DNA of 64,000 nt from G965247265 sp965247265 (lineage in GTDB: Bacteria > Pseudomonadota > Gammaproteobacteria > UBA4575). The position numbers and the translations under genes are program-made. The DNA lies in contig OZ252002.1 of assembly GCA_965247265.1 (NCBI GenBank), forward strand, positions 1,612,001 to 1,676,000, in the 5' to 3' direction. The notes under the pieces were generated by a model, which was not told the origin of the DNA, searched no databases, and saw only the letters and a list, made by a program, of their open reading frames with translations. This document shows, one piece after another, positions 36,115 to 45,800 of the stretch. Each line of letters starts with the position of its first letter. Position 1 is the stretch's first letter.

Positions 36115-37238
36115 TTAAGCAGCCACATCAAACATTAGTACTACATACGTGAAGAAAAGAACCAAATGCACAATACCGCATAATGCGTTTGTTCTTGTGC
36201 CTGCAAAATTTACAACAACAACCAATAAAGTGATAAGCAAAAGATAAAGATTTACTAAATCTAGTCCTAATTCTATAGTTTTCCCAATTACCACGCTTAT
36301 AACCATTAAAGCAGATATAGTTAACCCTATCGTTGATAGTGCGGATCCTAATGCAATATTAACTGTACGTTGTAATTCATTGTTTAATGCAGATTTGATT
36401 GCTGCAACACCTTCTGGTGCTAAAACTAACACTGCCACGAAAAATCCACCTAATGCTTGTGGTCCATCTAGTGTAGAAATACCATGCTCCACAAGTAAGG
36501 CCATCTTTTTAGAGAGCAACACAATTGGAAGCATGGTTAAAGGTAAAAGCAATGCATGAAAACCAAGTGAGCGTACAATAAAATTGCCGTGATGATTTGT
36601 GCAAAGCTCTTTTGCGCCATCGTGCGCCTCAGGTTCTGTAAAAAAAACTACTGTGGCGTAGTGTCTGTATCCATAGAAATGCACCATATAGAACTACAGA
36701 AATTACAACTAACCATGCACCAACTAAAAATGTCACTTCACCGCCTGGTGCAGTTGTCACGAATCGTGGCACAACCCGCTAGAGGGATGAGCACGCCCAG
36801 GTATGTTGTAGCACCTTGTAGATTTTAGCTTTGTTCGCGGCGTCGAAGACCTCCTAACAAAAGGGTTACACCCAAAATACCGTTTAAGACAATCATTAAA
36901 ACCGAAAACAACGTATCGCGTCCAAGTGTTGGAGTATCTGCGCCCGTTATCATTACTGCTGAAATCATAACTACTTCAATAAGAATCACTGAAAGTGTGA
37001 GAATAACGGTGCCAAAAGGTTCGCCTAGCAACATAGCTAATGCATCAGCATGCCGAACAACACTAAATGCCAACCATGCTATGACGATGAAAAGCCAAGT
37101 AAATAAAAAGCTGTACCAAAAATAATTCGATAGGTCAGCAAACCAGCTTCCTCCAAAGACGAATACAATCAGTATTGTGACGATACCAACCCAAAGTGAA
37201 AACTCAGATTTAAAAATATTAGGTGTTATATTTTTCAT
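36115..37238 (-). pseudogene. Ca2+/H+ exchanger (CaxA/ChaA family), multiply disrupted
   Basis: Three frames together give one exchanger. The N-terminal part (from 37238) has membrane helices with RHADALAMLLGEPFGTVILTLSVILIEVVMIS, the cation-binding c-1 type repeat, and stops at TAA 36825-36827 after RRREQS. The same frame continues NLQGATTYLGVLIPLA, so the TAA replaces an aromatic residue. A frameshift near 36768-36777 then leads into PRFVTTAPGGEVTFLVGAWLVVISV, and a second, in an 8-A run at 36640-36647, leads into FTEPEAHDGAKE. The C-terminal part carries the second repeat APEGVAAIKSALNNELQRTVNIALGSALSTIGLT. With one nonsense change and two indels it is very unlikely to be functional. Confidence 0.85.
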
Positions 37239-37506
37239 AATAAATGATCAGCATTAGAGATTGATTTTTTGATAGCGCTATTTTGATCAATGCATGTTAT
37301 TAAAAGGAATGAAAGCAAAGTGGTAGTGTAAGCCCGCATTGTATATCAATGGTGGCTATTGCATGAAAGGTAGCATGCTTACATGCAAATTATTAAAAAC
37401 AATAAAGCTTATTTTTAGAGGGCATTACCAGCTGCGTAATTTGAGATGCAAATAACAAAATTATATTTGAATGGTGGAATTCATTAATAGTAAGGATTTA
37501 TCATTA

Positions 37507-37674
37507 ATGGTATATTATCAAGCAACACCTCGAGGAGATGATTCGCATGCTTATAAGAGTGCTTTAAAAAAAGCATCTTCAACTCATCGTCAAGTTATGA
37601 TTCGTAGCTATAATAAAAATAGCTTTACTTATTGGGAAGTATGGGAATATTGGCAATCCAATGACTGCATTTAA
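37507..37674 (+). CDS. Small basic hypothetical protein
   Basis: 55 residues from the ATG at 37507 (MVYYQATPRGDDSHAYKSALKKASSTHRQVM...), with AAGGA about 10 bases upstream. A longer start at 37471 is possible. Rich in Tyr, Ser, Lys and Trp. No family recognised; could be a chance frame. Confidence 0.35.
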   Translation: MVYYQATPRGDDSHAYKSALKKASSTHRQVMIRSYNKNSFTYWEVWEYWQSNDCI

Positions 37675-37699
37675 AATCTCACAATGCTGTTGAAATTGT

Positions 37700-38320
37700 T
37701 TATGTCATAAATAGTCTTTTTATGCATTGACTAATATAAGCGTTAGAATGTTCCTCATCGATCTCTTCTAAAAATTCACACACAAAATCTAAAAAATTTC
37801 CAGAATACGTATCCTGCCTAGGGTCATACCAAGGGATTAACAAATTATTCCCCGTCCCCAACTGATAGATATCTGCTAGCCTTGATAGTAATCGGTTGTG
37901 TCGGGCATTGACTGTAATATCTTTGGGAGTCGTATTTTTGAGTATTTTTGCGATTATCGAAGCGCAGTTTGCTAGTGCAGCTAACTCATTATGCATTTCA
38001 TTGATATCAATCTGATCACTAAGTTGTTCAAATATTGCATAGTGCTCTTTGTATCCAATATTCTCTAAGCATTTAGAAGTTGATTTGCAACGCTTGCCGA
38101 GCTTTTTAAAAAGAGCCCTTTGGGCTTTAATTGATTTTTTAGACTGTGTGCCTTTGAGAGAATCGTAGCAAAATAATGTATCGAGCAAGTATCCGTATAA
38201 ATTAAATGCTTCATTAAATTTATATTTATATTTTAAATTATTAGAAAAATCTTGATCTATATAATTCGCTAGATAGGACTCATTAATTTTATGATTTGGT
38301 AATTTTTCCTGCTTAGACAT
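37700..38320 (-). CDS. Hypothetical soluble protein
   Basis: 206 residues from the ATG at 38320, preferred over 38326 because AAGGAG is better spaced. Mostly helical, with KYKFNEAFNLYGYLLDTLFCYDSLKG, SIKAQRALFKKLGKRCKSTSKCLENIGYKEHYAIFEQL and LARHNRLLSRLADIYQ-type segments. No signal peptide or membrane segment, and no recognised domain. Confidence 0.5.
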   Translation of the reverse strand: MSKQEKLPNHKINESYLANYIDQDFSNNLKYKYKFNEAFNLYGYLLDTLFCYDSLKGTQSKKSIKAQRALFKKLGKRCKSTSKCLENIGYKEHYAIFEQLSDQIDINEMHNELAALANCASIIAKILKNTTPKDITVNARHNRLLSRLADIYQLGTGNNLLIPWYDPRQDTYSGNFLDFVCEFLEEIDEEHSNAYISQCIKRLFMT

Positions 38321-38528
38321 GTACATGGTCTCCTTAGAAACAACCGAGTTAGCATCTATATATTTTATAGTAAGAAAAAATTATTTACGAATAGGAATTC
38401 ATGTAAATCAGAAGAATTCATTTTATTAAAAAATTAGTAAAATTTAGATTCGCAAGGTAAGATTCGCTTGTAAATTTGCCTACGTTTCGTCAAAGTAAAG
38501 AATACTAATATCAGTTGGTTATTAATAA

Positions 38529-38921
38529 TTGCGCACAATAAATATCACATTCAGCATTTTCATAGCATTGATTATATTCCCATTAAATGACAGCTATGGT
38601 GCAGGGCGTTGGAATACCGCCGCAACGCTAATGGCCCAATGTAATGCTACGCTGAAGCTTCAAGATGTTGATAATCCTACACATGATGAGCATGTTAAAT
38701 CGGTAGGCTGTCTAAGCTATCTAGAAGGAATTAAGCAATTCTTATATGAAGAATATTTACTAATAGAACAAAGGAATATTTGTTTCCCGGAGGTGGGCAT
38801 TAGCAATGGCCAAGCCGCTAGAATTGTAGTTAATTATTTAGAAGAATTTCCAAATAAATTACCTGAGCACAAATTACAAATAACATTAGAAGCATTTTCT
38901 TATGCATTTCCTTGCGAATAG
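38529..38921 (+). CDS. Secreted Rap1a/Tai-like protein
   Basis: 130 residues, apparently from a TTG; no strong ribosome site is seen. A signal peptide (MRTINITFSIFIALIIFPLNDSYG) precedes a domain with CNATLKLQD, SVGCLSYLEGIKQF, ICFPEVGISNGQAARIVVNYLEEFPNKL and LEAFSYAFPCE. The spacing of the four cysteines and the CFP...VS..Q motif match the Rap1a/Tai family, whose studied members are immunity proteins against type VI secreted amidases. No effector or type VI gene is adjacent, so an orphan immunity gene or another role is possible. Confidence 0.65.
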   Translation: MRTINITFSIFIALIIFPLNDSYGAGRWNTAATLMAQCNATLKLQDVDNPTHDEHVKSVGCLSYLEGIKQFLYEEYLLIEQRNICFPEVGISNGQAARIVVNYLEEFPNKLPEHKLQITLEAFSYAFPCE

Positions 38922-39167
38922 CTATTAACGCAATTAGTCAATAATTATTTAATAAATATTTAGAATTATAGTTATTATTCCTTGTGGCGGTTACTTCTCT
39001 ACAAGCATGCCAACATCAAAATTATTTTTACTATTTAAGTATAGTATAAATTCTATTTAATCATGACCATACGGCCATAGTTTTGCGCCATTGATCATAG
39101 TAGCTGTAGATAAATCGTTATAATTTATCGAAATTATCAGTCATAATTTAATGTAAGGCTGCAAAAA

Positions 39168-39725
39168 ATGAAGAATCCCATCAACATAATTTTAATTACT
39201 ATTCTTTTATGCGCTGTGAATGTGTCGGTAAATGCGCAGCAATTCTTCTATGTGGGTGGCGGGATTGGTCAAAGTTATATTGAGCAAGATAATGTGCTTG
39301 CTAATGAAGATTTTGAAGGGGATGACTTTGCGTATAAAGCCTTTGCCGAATATAGGTTCCATAAAAATTTCGCAAGCGAATTCGCCTACTTAAATTTAGG
39401 TGAGCCCGATGATGATATTGTTGGCGTTGATACTGAAATTGAAGCCTATGCCATTGCTATGTATTTAGTTGGAATTTTACCGCTCGCTGAAAAATTTGAA
39501 GTATTTGGAAAATTAGGTGCGGCTTACTGGGACGCGAAAGCAAAAGCAAGTTTTATGGGACTTTCTGCAAGAGAAGATGAAGATGGAACCGATATAGCGT
39601 ATGGCTTGGGTGCTACATATAAAATAACAGATAAGTATGCTGCACGTGCGGAAATTGAAGGTGTCGATGTGGATGATCTGGATAAGTTTTATATCGTTAC
39701 CGTAAGCGGCGAATTACGTTTTTAA
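39168..39725 (+). CDS. Outer-membrane beta-barrel protein (OmpA-like, 8 strands)
   Basis: 185 residues with a signal peptide (MKNPINIILITILLCAVNVSVNA) and alternating hydrophobic strands: FFYVGGGIGQSYIEQ, FAYKAFAEYRFHKNFASEFAYLNLGE, EIEAYAIAMYLVGILPLAEKFEVFGKLGAAYW, IAYGLGATYKITDKYAARAEIEGVDV, and a final strand ending in Phe (FYIVTVSGELRF), as expected for barrel insertion by the BAM machinery. Possible surface or stress role. It stands alone. Confidence 0.8.
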   Translation: MKNPINIILITILLCAVNVSVNAQQFFYVGGGIGQSYIEQDNVLANEDFEGDDFAYKAFAEYRFHKNFASEFAYLNLGEPDDDIVGVDTEIEAYAIAMYLVGILPLAEKFEVFGKLGAAYWDAKAKASFMGLSAREDEDGTDIAYGLGATYKITDKYAARAEIEGVDVDDLDKFYIVTVSGELRF

Positions 39726-39748
39726 GAATAACGTTTTACTGCAAGTAT

Positions 39749-40375
39749 TTAGCTGAAGCAGGTACGAAGCTTTGTTTTGATTGCCCAATGAATGGTTTCT
39801 TTCGCAAATTGATACTCTGAACCTGTTTTATCTATATCAGGACATTGAATAACAATATTCTCTATCTCTGTCCAGATCGTAAGTGCATTATCAGCAATTT
39901 GGCAGAGAGTATTATACGAGCTACCTTGTTCATAGTTTTTTTTATCTTTGCGTTCTAAACTTATCATTCGATCTTCTGCTGCATCACAGTTACTTATTTG
40001 GCCAATTGGGATTAATTTAACGCTGTCGGAAGATTTTGCAATTTTGGTATAGAGGAAATTGTATTCCTTAATTGCATTATATATTTCATCATCGGTCATT
40101 AAGTGTTGTAACTCAATTAATTTTGAGCTACTGGTGTTATCTCCAAATAATGCCATTGTGCGGTACCAAGCATGAGCCTTAGAATAGTCACGTGACGTAT
40201 TATTTCCATTAACATACATTTCACCCAGTATGTTTTGCGCTTCTGTATTTCCATTCAATACGCTATGGGTAATATGTTCTATATTATTCGATGTGATAGA
40301 TTGTAAGGCAATTAATAATATGCCTATGGCTGAAAGTGAAATAAAAAATAATAACTGTCTAGAGTAAAGCCACAT
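39749..40375 (-). CDS. Membrane-anchored Sel1-repeat protein
   Basis: 208 residues: an N-terminal membrane anchor (LLFFISLSAIGILLIALQS), then one Sel1-like repeat pair (GNTEAQNILGEMYVNGNNTSRDYSKAHAWYRTMALFGD), and a C-terminal helical region with four cysteines (SNCDAAEDRM, NTLCQIAD, IQCPDID, LRTCFS). Sel1 repeats mediate protein contacts, often in the periplasm. Partner unknown. It converges on the outer-membrane barrel gene. Confidence 0.6.
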   Translation of the reverse strand: MWLYSRQLLFFISLSAIGILLIALQSITSNNIEHITHSVLNGNTEAQNILGEMYVNGNNTSRDYSKAHAWYRTMALFGDNTSSSKLIELQHLMTDDEIYNAIKEYNFLYTKIAKSSDSVKLIPIGQISNCDAAEDRMISLERKDKKNYEQGSSYNTLCQIADNALTIWTEIENIVIQCPDIDKTGSEYQFAKETIHWAIKTKLRTCFS

Positions 40376-40701
40376 ATAAATCAGGTTTATAGTTATAATT
40401 ATTACTTGACCAATATTATAATGAAAATATAGTTAATTAAAAAAATAAATTGATACTGAGGATTATAATTTCAACGTGATTAGAATAATGATTTTATAAA
40501 ATATTACTATAACTTAGTTCGTTATTGTAAAAAGTAGTATGAAGATTTATAGACACATGTAAAAGCTGTTTATAATTTTGTATTAATCGCCCGAATAAAA
40601 TATAACCTTATAAAAACTGATATTTTATATGCAGAAAATTTATTAAGGTAATTAAAAACAGTAACATTCACGCACAAATAGGTGAGAGTTACATCAATTT
40701 T
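40376..40701 (+). other. AT-rich intergenic stretch, nothing recognised
   Basis: About 325 bases between divergent genes, very AT-rich, and the likely site of both promoters. No ORF, RNA gene or repeat is visible. Confidence 0.4.
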
Positions 40702-41064
40702 ATGTTAAATAGTATAAAGATAAATGTATTTTTAACATTCTTTTTAATTTGTGTATTGAGTAGCACGTCTACGCAAATATTCGCCCAATACGATACAAAA
40801 GTTGTACATATCGTGGTGATATGGTTGAAAGAGTCAGGTAATCAACAACATATAGAGAATGTGATCGAAGCAACGTCAAGTTTAAAAGACATTCCAGGCG
40901 TCGAAGAAATACGAGTAGGTAAATCAATACCGAGTGATCGATTAATTGTAGATGATAGTTTTGATATTGCTTTATATATGATATTTAACTCTAATGATGA
41001 CCTTGAGCGCTATTTAGTTCATCCAAAACATGTAGAGGTAGTCAAACTATATTACATCCGCTAG
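40702..41064 (+). CDS. Secreted Dabb (stress-responsive alpha/beta barrel) protein
   Basis: 120 residues with a signal peptide (MLNSIKINVFLTFFLICVLSSTSTQIFA). The mature part reads VVHIVVIWLKESGNQQHIENVIEATSSLKDIPGVEEIRVGKSI, then FDIALYMIFNSNDDLERYLVHPKHVEVVK, a clear Dabb ferredoxin-like fold. These dimerise; function varies and is unknown here. No strong ribosome site. Confidence 0.7.
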   Translation: MLNSIKINVFLTFFLICVLSSTSTQIFAQYDTKVVHIVVIWLKESGNQQHIENVIEATSSLKDIPGVEEIRVGKSIPSDRLIVDDSFDIALYMIFNSNDDLERYLVHPKHVEVVKLYYIR

Positions 41065-41228
41065 CAAAAAAGGTTCTGGTATATGATTTTAAAGATGCTG
41101 GAAGCTAAAATTAAATTGATAATTGTGTGCATTATTACTCACAGAGCAGTCGATAAGAATTCAACAGGACGTAAATATGGAATCAATAAAATTAAATTAC
41201 TGGTTTAGTAAATTCTAGACAGCATTTA

Positions 41229-41897
41229 TCATGCAATTATCAATTCGCAATCTTTAGCGGAGGATGATTTAAATAGATTAATCATTTCCTCAGCAGTAGA
41301 CTTGATTTTATCAATAGAAATATTTTTATTACCTTGAATTATAAATAAACAATCTTTTGTATCAATTGTAATTTTGGTTTTATCACATTGTCTGCAATCT
41401 AATCTGCATAGTATTTCATTTTTGTCATCTATATAACAGTATTCTCCACTTTTTATATTAAATGACTTATTTTTACCTAGAGGGATAAATATTTCGTTAC
41501 CATTTGTAAAGCAAAGCCTTACATTTCCACTAATGCGATCTATGTCATGAGCACCAATAGATATTCTGTTTTTAATGGCAATGTAATTGTACGTATCAAC
41601 TATATAATTGATAGGTTTTAATGAATGATACTTCAATAGTAATTTTAGTAGACTTTCAGGCGATGCGATAAGTGATTTATCTGTTACGCCAATTGATTCA
41701 TGAAGTTTTCGGTAGCCAATAATATTGGAATCGATTTCAAGATCCTCGTAGCTGTAATTATCTATAAAATCTGAATAAGAACGGTTAATATTATTAAGTA
41801 GCGATTCATCGTCACGAGTATGACCAATATTATAAATTAATAGAAACGCAACATTTACGCCGAGTGCAGATACATCTTTACATATCTTAAATTTCAT
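41229..41897 (-). CDS. B3/B4 tRNA-binding domain protein
   Basis: 222 residues. SALGVNVAFLLIYNIGH starts a domain running through RKLHESIGV, SPESLLKLLLKYHSLKPINYIVDTYNYIAIKNRISIGAHDIDRISGNVRL, as in the B3/B4 domain of PheRS beta and its stand-alone relatives (COG3382). Stand-alone copies may edit or bind aminoacylated tRNA or amino acids. A Cys pair (RLDCRQCDK) is unusual. The start may be upstream, since the first residues are already in the fold. It lies just after the urease operon. Confidence 0.65.
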   Translation of the reverse strand: MKFKICKDVSALGVNVAFLLIYNIGHTRDDESLLNNINRSYSDFIDNYSYEDLEIDSNIIGYRKLHESIGVTDKSLIASPESLLKLLLKYHSLKPINYIVDTYNYIAIKNRISIGAHDIDRISGNVRLCFTNGNEIFIPLGKNKSFNIKSGEYCYIDDKNEILCRLDCRQCDKTKITIDTKDCLFIIQGNKNISIDKIKSTAEEMINLFKSSSAKDCELIIA

Positions 41898-41968
41898 TGG
41901 CTTATTATTAAGTCCACGATCATAGAAATATCAAACAGTATTATGGATTGCGAAATTTATGACGCGTG

Positions 41969-42607
41969 TTAAATTAACAATGTATTTATCTGTATGCCTG
42001 ATTGGAAAAGTATTTTCATGCCAATTAGTATCGCAATCGATCCTGCAGCAATTTTCAAATACCGAAGTGGGAAAATATTTAGATGACGATGTAATGGACC
42101 GCTCATTAGAATTGATAATACTGCCATGCACGTTATCAAACCAACACTGAATAGTGTTATATAAGTAAATTTCAAATACAGCGAATCAATCGTAGTTGTT
42201 ACAAGCGCAATAATTACCCCTGATCCCGCAGCGCCATGCAATAAACCTATACCAAATACTTTTAAAGATAATGCCGAATTGTGCTGTGAAGTCTTAATGA
42301 AGTAATCCTTTTTGTTAGTATTTTTGATATTTTTTATAACATCGATTCCCATTAAAATTAAAATAACACCCACAAATAATTCAAGTAAAGCAAATACACC
42401 TTCGTCTATTTTAATCTGACATACAATTAACATCATACTGAATATAAGTAGCGTTATAGTGTGGCCGACTCCCCAGATGGCACCTTGTTTAGCAGTAGCA
42501 GAGAGAGACTTTGATTGTGTAGAAATCGTAAGAACGGCTGCGATATGATCAGGTTCAAATGCATGCCTGATTCCAATAGTAATAGCAAGTAGTAGCAAAA
42601 CAGTCAT
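41969..42607 (-). CDS. NicO/UreH-type nickel permease
   Basis: 212 residues with six hydrophobic segments and the signature IGIRHAFEPDHIAAVLT near the N-terminus (H-x4-DH type metal motif of the NicO/HoxN group), then GAIWGVGHTITLL and LLHGAAGSGVIIAL. It would import nickel across the inner membrane for urease. It starts 14 bases after ureD, as the last gene of the urease operon. Full length. Confidence 0.8.
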   Translation of the reverse strand: MTVLLLLAITIGIRHAFEPDHIAAVLTISTQSKSLSATAKQGAIWGVGHTITLLIFSMMLIVCQIKIDEGVFALLELFVGVILILMGIDVIKNIKNTNKKDYFIKTSQHNSALSLKVFGIGLLHGAAGSGVIIALVTTTIDSLYLKFTYITLFSVGLITCMAVLSILMSGPLHRHLNIFPLRYLKIAAGSIAILIGMKILFQSGIQINTLLI

Positions 42608-42621
42608 AGTTTGTTTGCGCT

Positions 42622-43431
42622 TTATTTTTTTCTAATATTAGGTTTAATGCCTACAATTGAATTTCTAATATCCATCCATGTTTGGTGGATCGTTTTTTTG
42701 AGTACATCTCCATCTGGCACAAGGAATTTCATAATCATTCCACAATTGTTAGGCAATAGCGAAACACCCGCATATACTTCTTCGTTTAGATACAATTTCT
42801 TTTGCAAGATTTTTAATAAATTATCGTAGTTATCTGTGCGATTAATGATGCAAATCGTTCCCATACCGATATATCTACGTTCTCCTTTAAAAAAGTTCGT
42901 TGGCTTCGCAATGTATACATCTTTCGCAAGTAGCGTGTTATTTTCTGAATAAATCTGCAATGTACTATTTAACTGTTTAAAAATGTGATTATTTCCCTTG
43001 AGAAAGTGTACTAGAAAAGCATCTGCAATAATTGCAGTGCTGGTTTTGTCTGTAAACACATTTATTGTTGAACTTAATTTTGAATCTGGAAATAAAATCA
43101 GTGGGTCTGATACATATTCTGTATAAGCATTTTCTGTTACATTTATATCTATCGACTGATTCGCAGTACCATTTGGCATGCCGTGTACGATTGTTGATGC
43201 TTGTGTAGTGACATGACTATATGAACTAGAATTAGCTACAACGTGAGTAGATAAGTTTTCGTTTTCATAAATTCCGCCAGATGCTGATTGAATATATATA
43301 TTAGCCATACCGGGCGGGTCATTTTCAAAATATTGAGTTCTGCAAATATGATATGGATATGAAGCAAACTGATTTTCGAGAAATGTTTTGCCATCAGCAT
43401 TTTTTGTAAACTTAAGAGACAGGTTAGTCAT
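42622..43431 (-). CDS. ureD: Urease accessory protein UreD
   Basis: 269 residues, matching UreD/UreH of the nickel-insertion complex: QSASGGIYENENLSTHVVANSSSYSHVTTQASTIVHGM, YTEYVSDPLILFPDS, and NNCGMIMKFLVPDG near the end. UreD binds the apo-urease and, with UreF and UreG, guides GTP-dependent Ni delivery. The gene follows ureG by 31 bases. The family is weakly conserved, but the operon makes the assignment firm. Confidence 0.88.
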   Translation of the reverse strand: MTNLSLKFTKNADGKTFLENQFASYPYHICRTQYFENDPPGMANIYIQSASGGIYENENLSTHVVANSSSYSHVTTQASTIVHGMPNGTANQSIDINVTENAYTEYVSDPLILFPDSKLSSTINVFTDKTSTAIIADAFLVHFLKGNNHIFKQLNSTLQIYSENNTLLAKDVYIAKPTNFFKGERRYIGMGTICIINRTDNYDNLLKILQKKLYLNEEVYAGVSLLPNNCGMIMKFLVPDGDVLKKTIHQTWMDIRNSIVGIKPNIRKK

Positions 43432-43462
43432 GGTTGATTCTTAGTAGGAATTAAAATTTCTG

Positions 43463-44089
43463 CTAATTAAAAATTACGTTGTTGATTATATGTTCGGCAA
43501 CATCATCAATGCCTTTTCCAGACTTGCAGTTTGTGAGCACTAATGGTTTGTCACCTCTAACTTCTTGTCCTTCTTTGACCATTAAGTCAATATCAGCGCC
43601 TACATACTTTGCGATATCAATCTTATTGATCACAAGTAAATCAGATTGCACTATGCCAGGACCACGTTTGCGTGGAATGTCGTCACCTTCAGATGTATCA
43701 ATCACAAACATCCAATAATCTACGAGATCTAACGAGAATGTAGATGCAAGGTTATCACCGCCACTTTCAATTAATATTAGATCAAGATTTTTAAATTTTT
43801 GATCCAGTTGATTAGCAGCTTGAATATTTAATGTGGGGTCTTCTCGAATTACAGTGTGTGGACATGCGCCTGCTTCCACCGCAATTACGCGATCTGCGTC
43901 AAGTAAACCTGATTGTTGTAAACGCTTAGCATCTTCTCGCGTAACTAAATCATTTGTCACAATTGCAATTTCATTTCCCCTATTAATAAAGTAAGGGATG
44001 AGTTGCTCTATTAATGCTGTTTTCCCAGATCCTACAGGTCCTCCAATACCGACTCGTGCGGATCCATTTTGAGAGGGCATAGATTTCAT
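43463..44089 (-). CDS. ureG: Urease accessory GTPase UreG
   Basis: 208 residues with Walker A GIGGPVGSGKTALIEQL (about 14-30), VTNDLVTREDAKRL, the CPH metal motif in AGACPHTVIREDP, LILIESGGDNLASTFS and INKIDIAKYVG (NKxD). This is the SIMIBI-class GTPase that powers nickel transfer to UreC. Its start overlaps the end of ureC by 4 bases. All expected motifs intact. Confidence 0.95.
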   Translation of the reverse strand: MKSMPSQNGSARVGIGGPVGSGKTALIEQLIPYFINRGNEIAIVTNDLVTREDAKRLQQSGLLDADRVIAVEAGACPHTVIREDPTLNIQAANQLDQKFKNLDLILIESGGDNLASTFSLDLVDYWMFVIDTSEGDDIPRKRGPGIVQSDLLVINKIDIAKYVGADIDLMVKEGQEVRGDKPLVLTNCKSGKGIDDVAEHIINNVIFN

Positions 44090-45798
44090 CGAAGCATATA
44101 ACGTTGTGCAAGAGGGAGTGTTTTAGCAGGTTCACACGTGGCTAACTCGCCATCCACAAATACATCAAACGTTTCTGGATTAACAGTTACATTGGGACAA
44201 CTGTCATTATGTAACATGTGACTTTTATTTAGCTTGCGCGTTCCTTGAGCAGGTAAGTTTTCTTTTTGGAGTTGTAATTTTTCGCCAATATTTGCATCTA
44301 CAGCAGATTGATTAACAAAATTTGCACTTAAGTGTTGTTTTGCATTTCCAAATGCACCCCACTGTGGCCGCATTGCTAATGGTTCGCATGTCATCAATGA
44401 TGCTGCACTATCTCCCATCGCAGACCAAACGATAAACCCTCCTTTAACAATGAGTTCAGGTTTAATACCAAAAAATTGTGGTCGCCATAACACAACATCA
44501 CCCATTTTGCCGTTCTCTAAAGAACCAATGTATTGATCAATACCAAAAGTGCGTGCAGCGTTAATAGTATATTTTGCGATATAACGTTTGATTCTTTCAT
44601 TGTCACCACGTTTTGATGTTTCCTCAGAAAGCCTTCCGCGTTGGTCTCTCATTTTGCTAGCAAGCTGCCAGGCTCTGCAAATGACTTCGTTAATTCGCCC
44701 CATACCTTGACTGTCTGAGCCCAGCATTGAAATTGCTCCAAGGTCATGTAATACATCCTCTGCAGCTATCGTTTGTGCACGGATTCGACTTTCAGCAAAT
44801 GCAACATCTTCGGGTATTGCAGGGTTGAGATGATGGCACACCATGGTCATATCTAAGTGTTCATCAAAAGTATTAACCGTGTAGGGATTAGTAGGATTAG
44901 TAGAAGAGGGCAGGCAATTTTTTTCGCCAGCGACGCGAATTATATCCGGTGCATGGCCGCCCCCAGCGCCTTCAGTGTGATACATATGTATCGTGCGGCC
45001 ATTAATAGCGGCTAAAGTATTTTCCAAAAACCCACTTTCATTTAATGTGTCTGTATGCAATTGAACTTGGTAATCTAATTCATCTGCGACACTGAGACAG
45101 GTATCGATGACTGCTGGTGTCGCTCCCCAATCCTCATGAATTTTTAAGCCTAAACAGCCTCCCGCTAACTGATCAATTAAAGATCGAGGCTTGGAAGAAT
45201 TACCACGGCCAAGAAAACCAAAATTAATTGGCCATTGCTCAGATGCTTGCAACATCTTGCCAACATTCCATGCGCCACCACAGTCGATGCCTACAGTAAT
45301 AGGGCCAAGTGATCCCCCAATCATGGTCGTAATACCAGAGCTTATTGCGTGCTCGCAAAGTTGTGCACTATCAAAATGCACGTGGACATCAATTCCACCT
45401 GGCGTTGCAATCAAACCCTCAGCATCACGCACAGTGGTTGCGGCTGCGCAAACTAGATTGGGATCGACATTGTCCATGGTTGCTGGATTTCCAGCTTTTC
45501 CAACACCTGCTATTTTTCCCTCTTTAATGCCTATGTCAGCTTTGACTATTCCTAAAACTGGATCAATTACCAGCGCATTACTGATCAGCATATCTAAAGA
45601 TCCGGCTGCACTGTCATAGCCAGGCGTTAAACCCAACCCATCACGTAGCGTTTTTCCTCCGCCATGTAAACATTCATCGCCCGGCACTGCATAATCATGT
45701 TCAACTTCGGCTAATAGAGATGTATCACCAAGTCGCACAGCATCGCCCTTGGTGGGGCCATACATAATTGCATATTCTTTTCTTGAAATTTTAATCAT
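44086..45798 (-). CDS. ureC: Urease catalytic subunit alpha
   Basis: 570 residues. IDVHVHF (His pair for Ni), GCLGLKIHEDWGATP (carbamylated Lys), QLHTDTLNESGF, YHTEGAGGGHAPDI, MVCHHLN (mobile-flap Cys-His) and GSDSQGMGR (Ni-binding Asp) are all present. The segment after the first His pair reads GGSLGPITVGIDCGGAW instead of the common GGGTGPA..TTCTPG, so this is a divergent clade. It hydrolyses urea to ammonia and carbamate. It is translated close behind ureAB and overlaps ureG. Confidence 0.95.
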   Translation of the reverse strand: MIKISRKEYAIMYGPTKGDAVRLGDTSLLAEVEHDYAVPGDECLHGGGKTLRDGLGLTPGYDSAAGSLDMLISNALVIDPVLGIVKADIGIKEGKIAGVGKAGNPATMDNVDPNLVCAAATTVRDAEGLIATPGGIDVHVHFDSAQLCEHAISSGITTMIGGSLGPITVGIDCGGAWNVGKMLQASEQWPINFGFLGRGNSSKPRSLIDQLAGGCLGLKIHEDWGATPAVIDTCLSVADELDYQVQLHTDTLNESGFLENTLAAINGRTIHMYHTEGAGGGHAPDIIRVAGEKNCLPSSTNPTNPYTVNTFDEHLDMTMVCHHLNPAIPEDVAFAESRIRAQTIAAEDVLHDLGAISMLGSDSQGMGRINEVICRAWQLASKMRDQRGRLSEETSKRGDNERIKRYIAKYTINAARTFGIDQYIGSLENGKMGDVVLWRPQFFGIKPELIVKGGFIVWSAMGDSAASLMTCEPLAMRPQWGAFGNAKQHLSANFVNQSAVDANIGEKLQLQKENLPAQGTRKLNKSHMLHNDSCPNVTVNPETFDVFVDGELATCEPAKTLPLAQRYMLR

Positions 45799-45800
45799 TT

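Noticed and set aside
318..36827. Possible reassignment of TAA to tyrosine, because TAA replaces Tyr or an aromatic residue in cydB and the Ca2+/H+ exchanger
   Set aside because: All intact genes stop normally at TAA, most with several stops beyond, and TAT/TAC to TAA is a single common change. Gene decay is the simpler reading.
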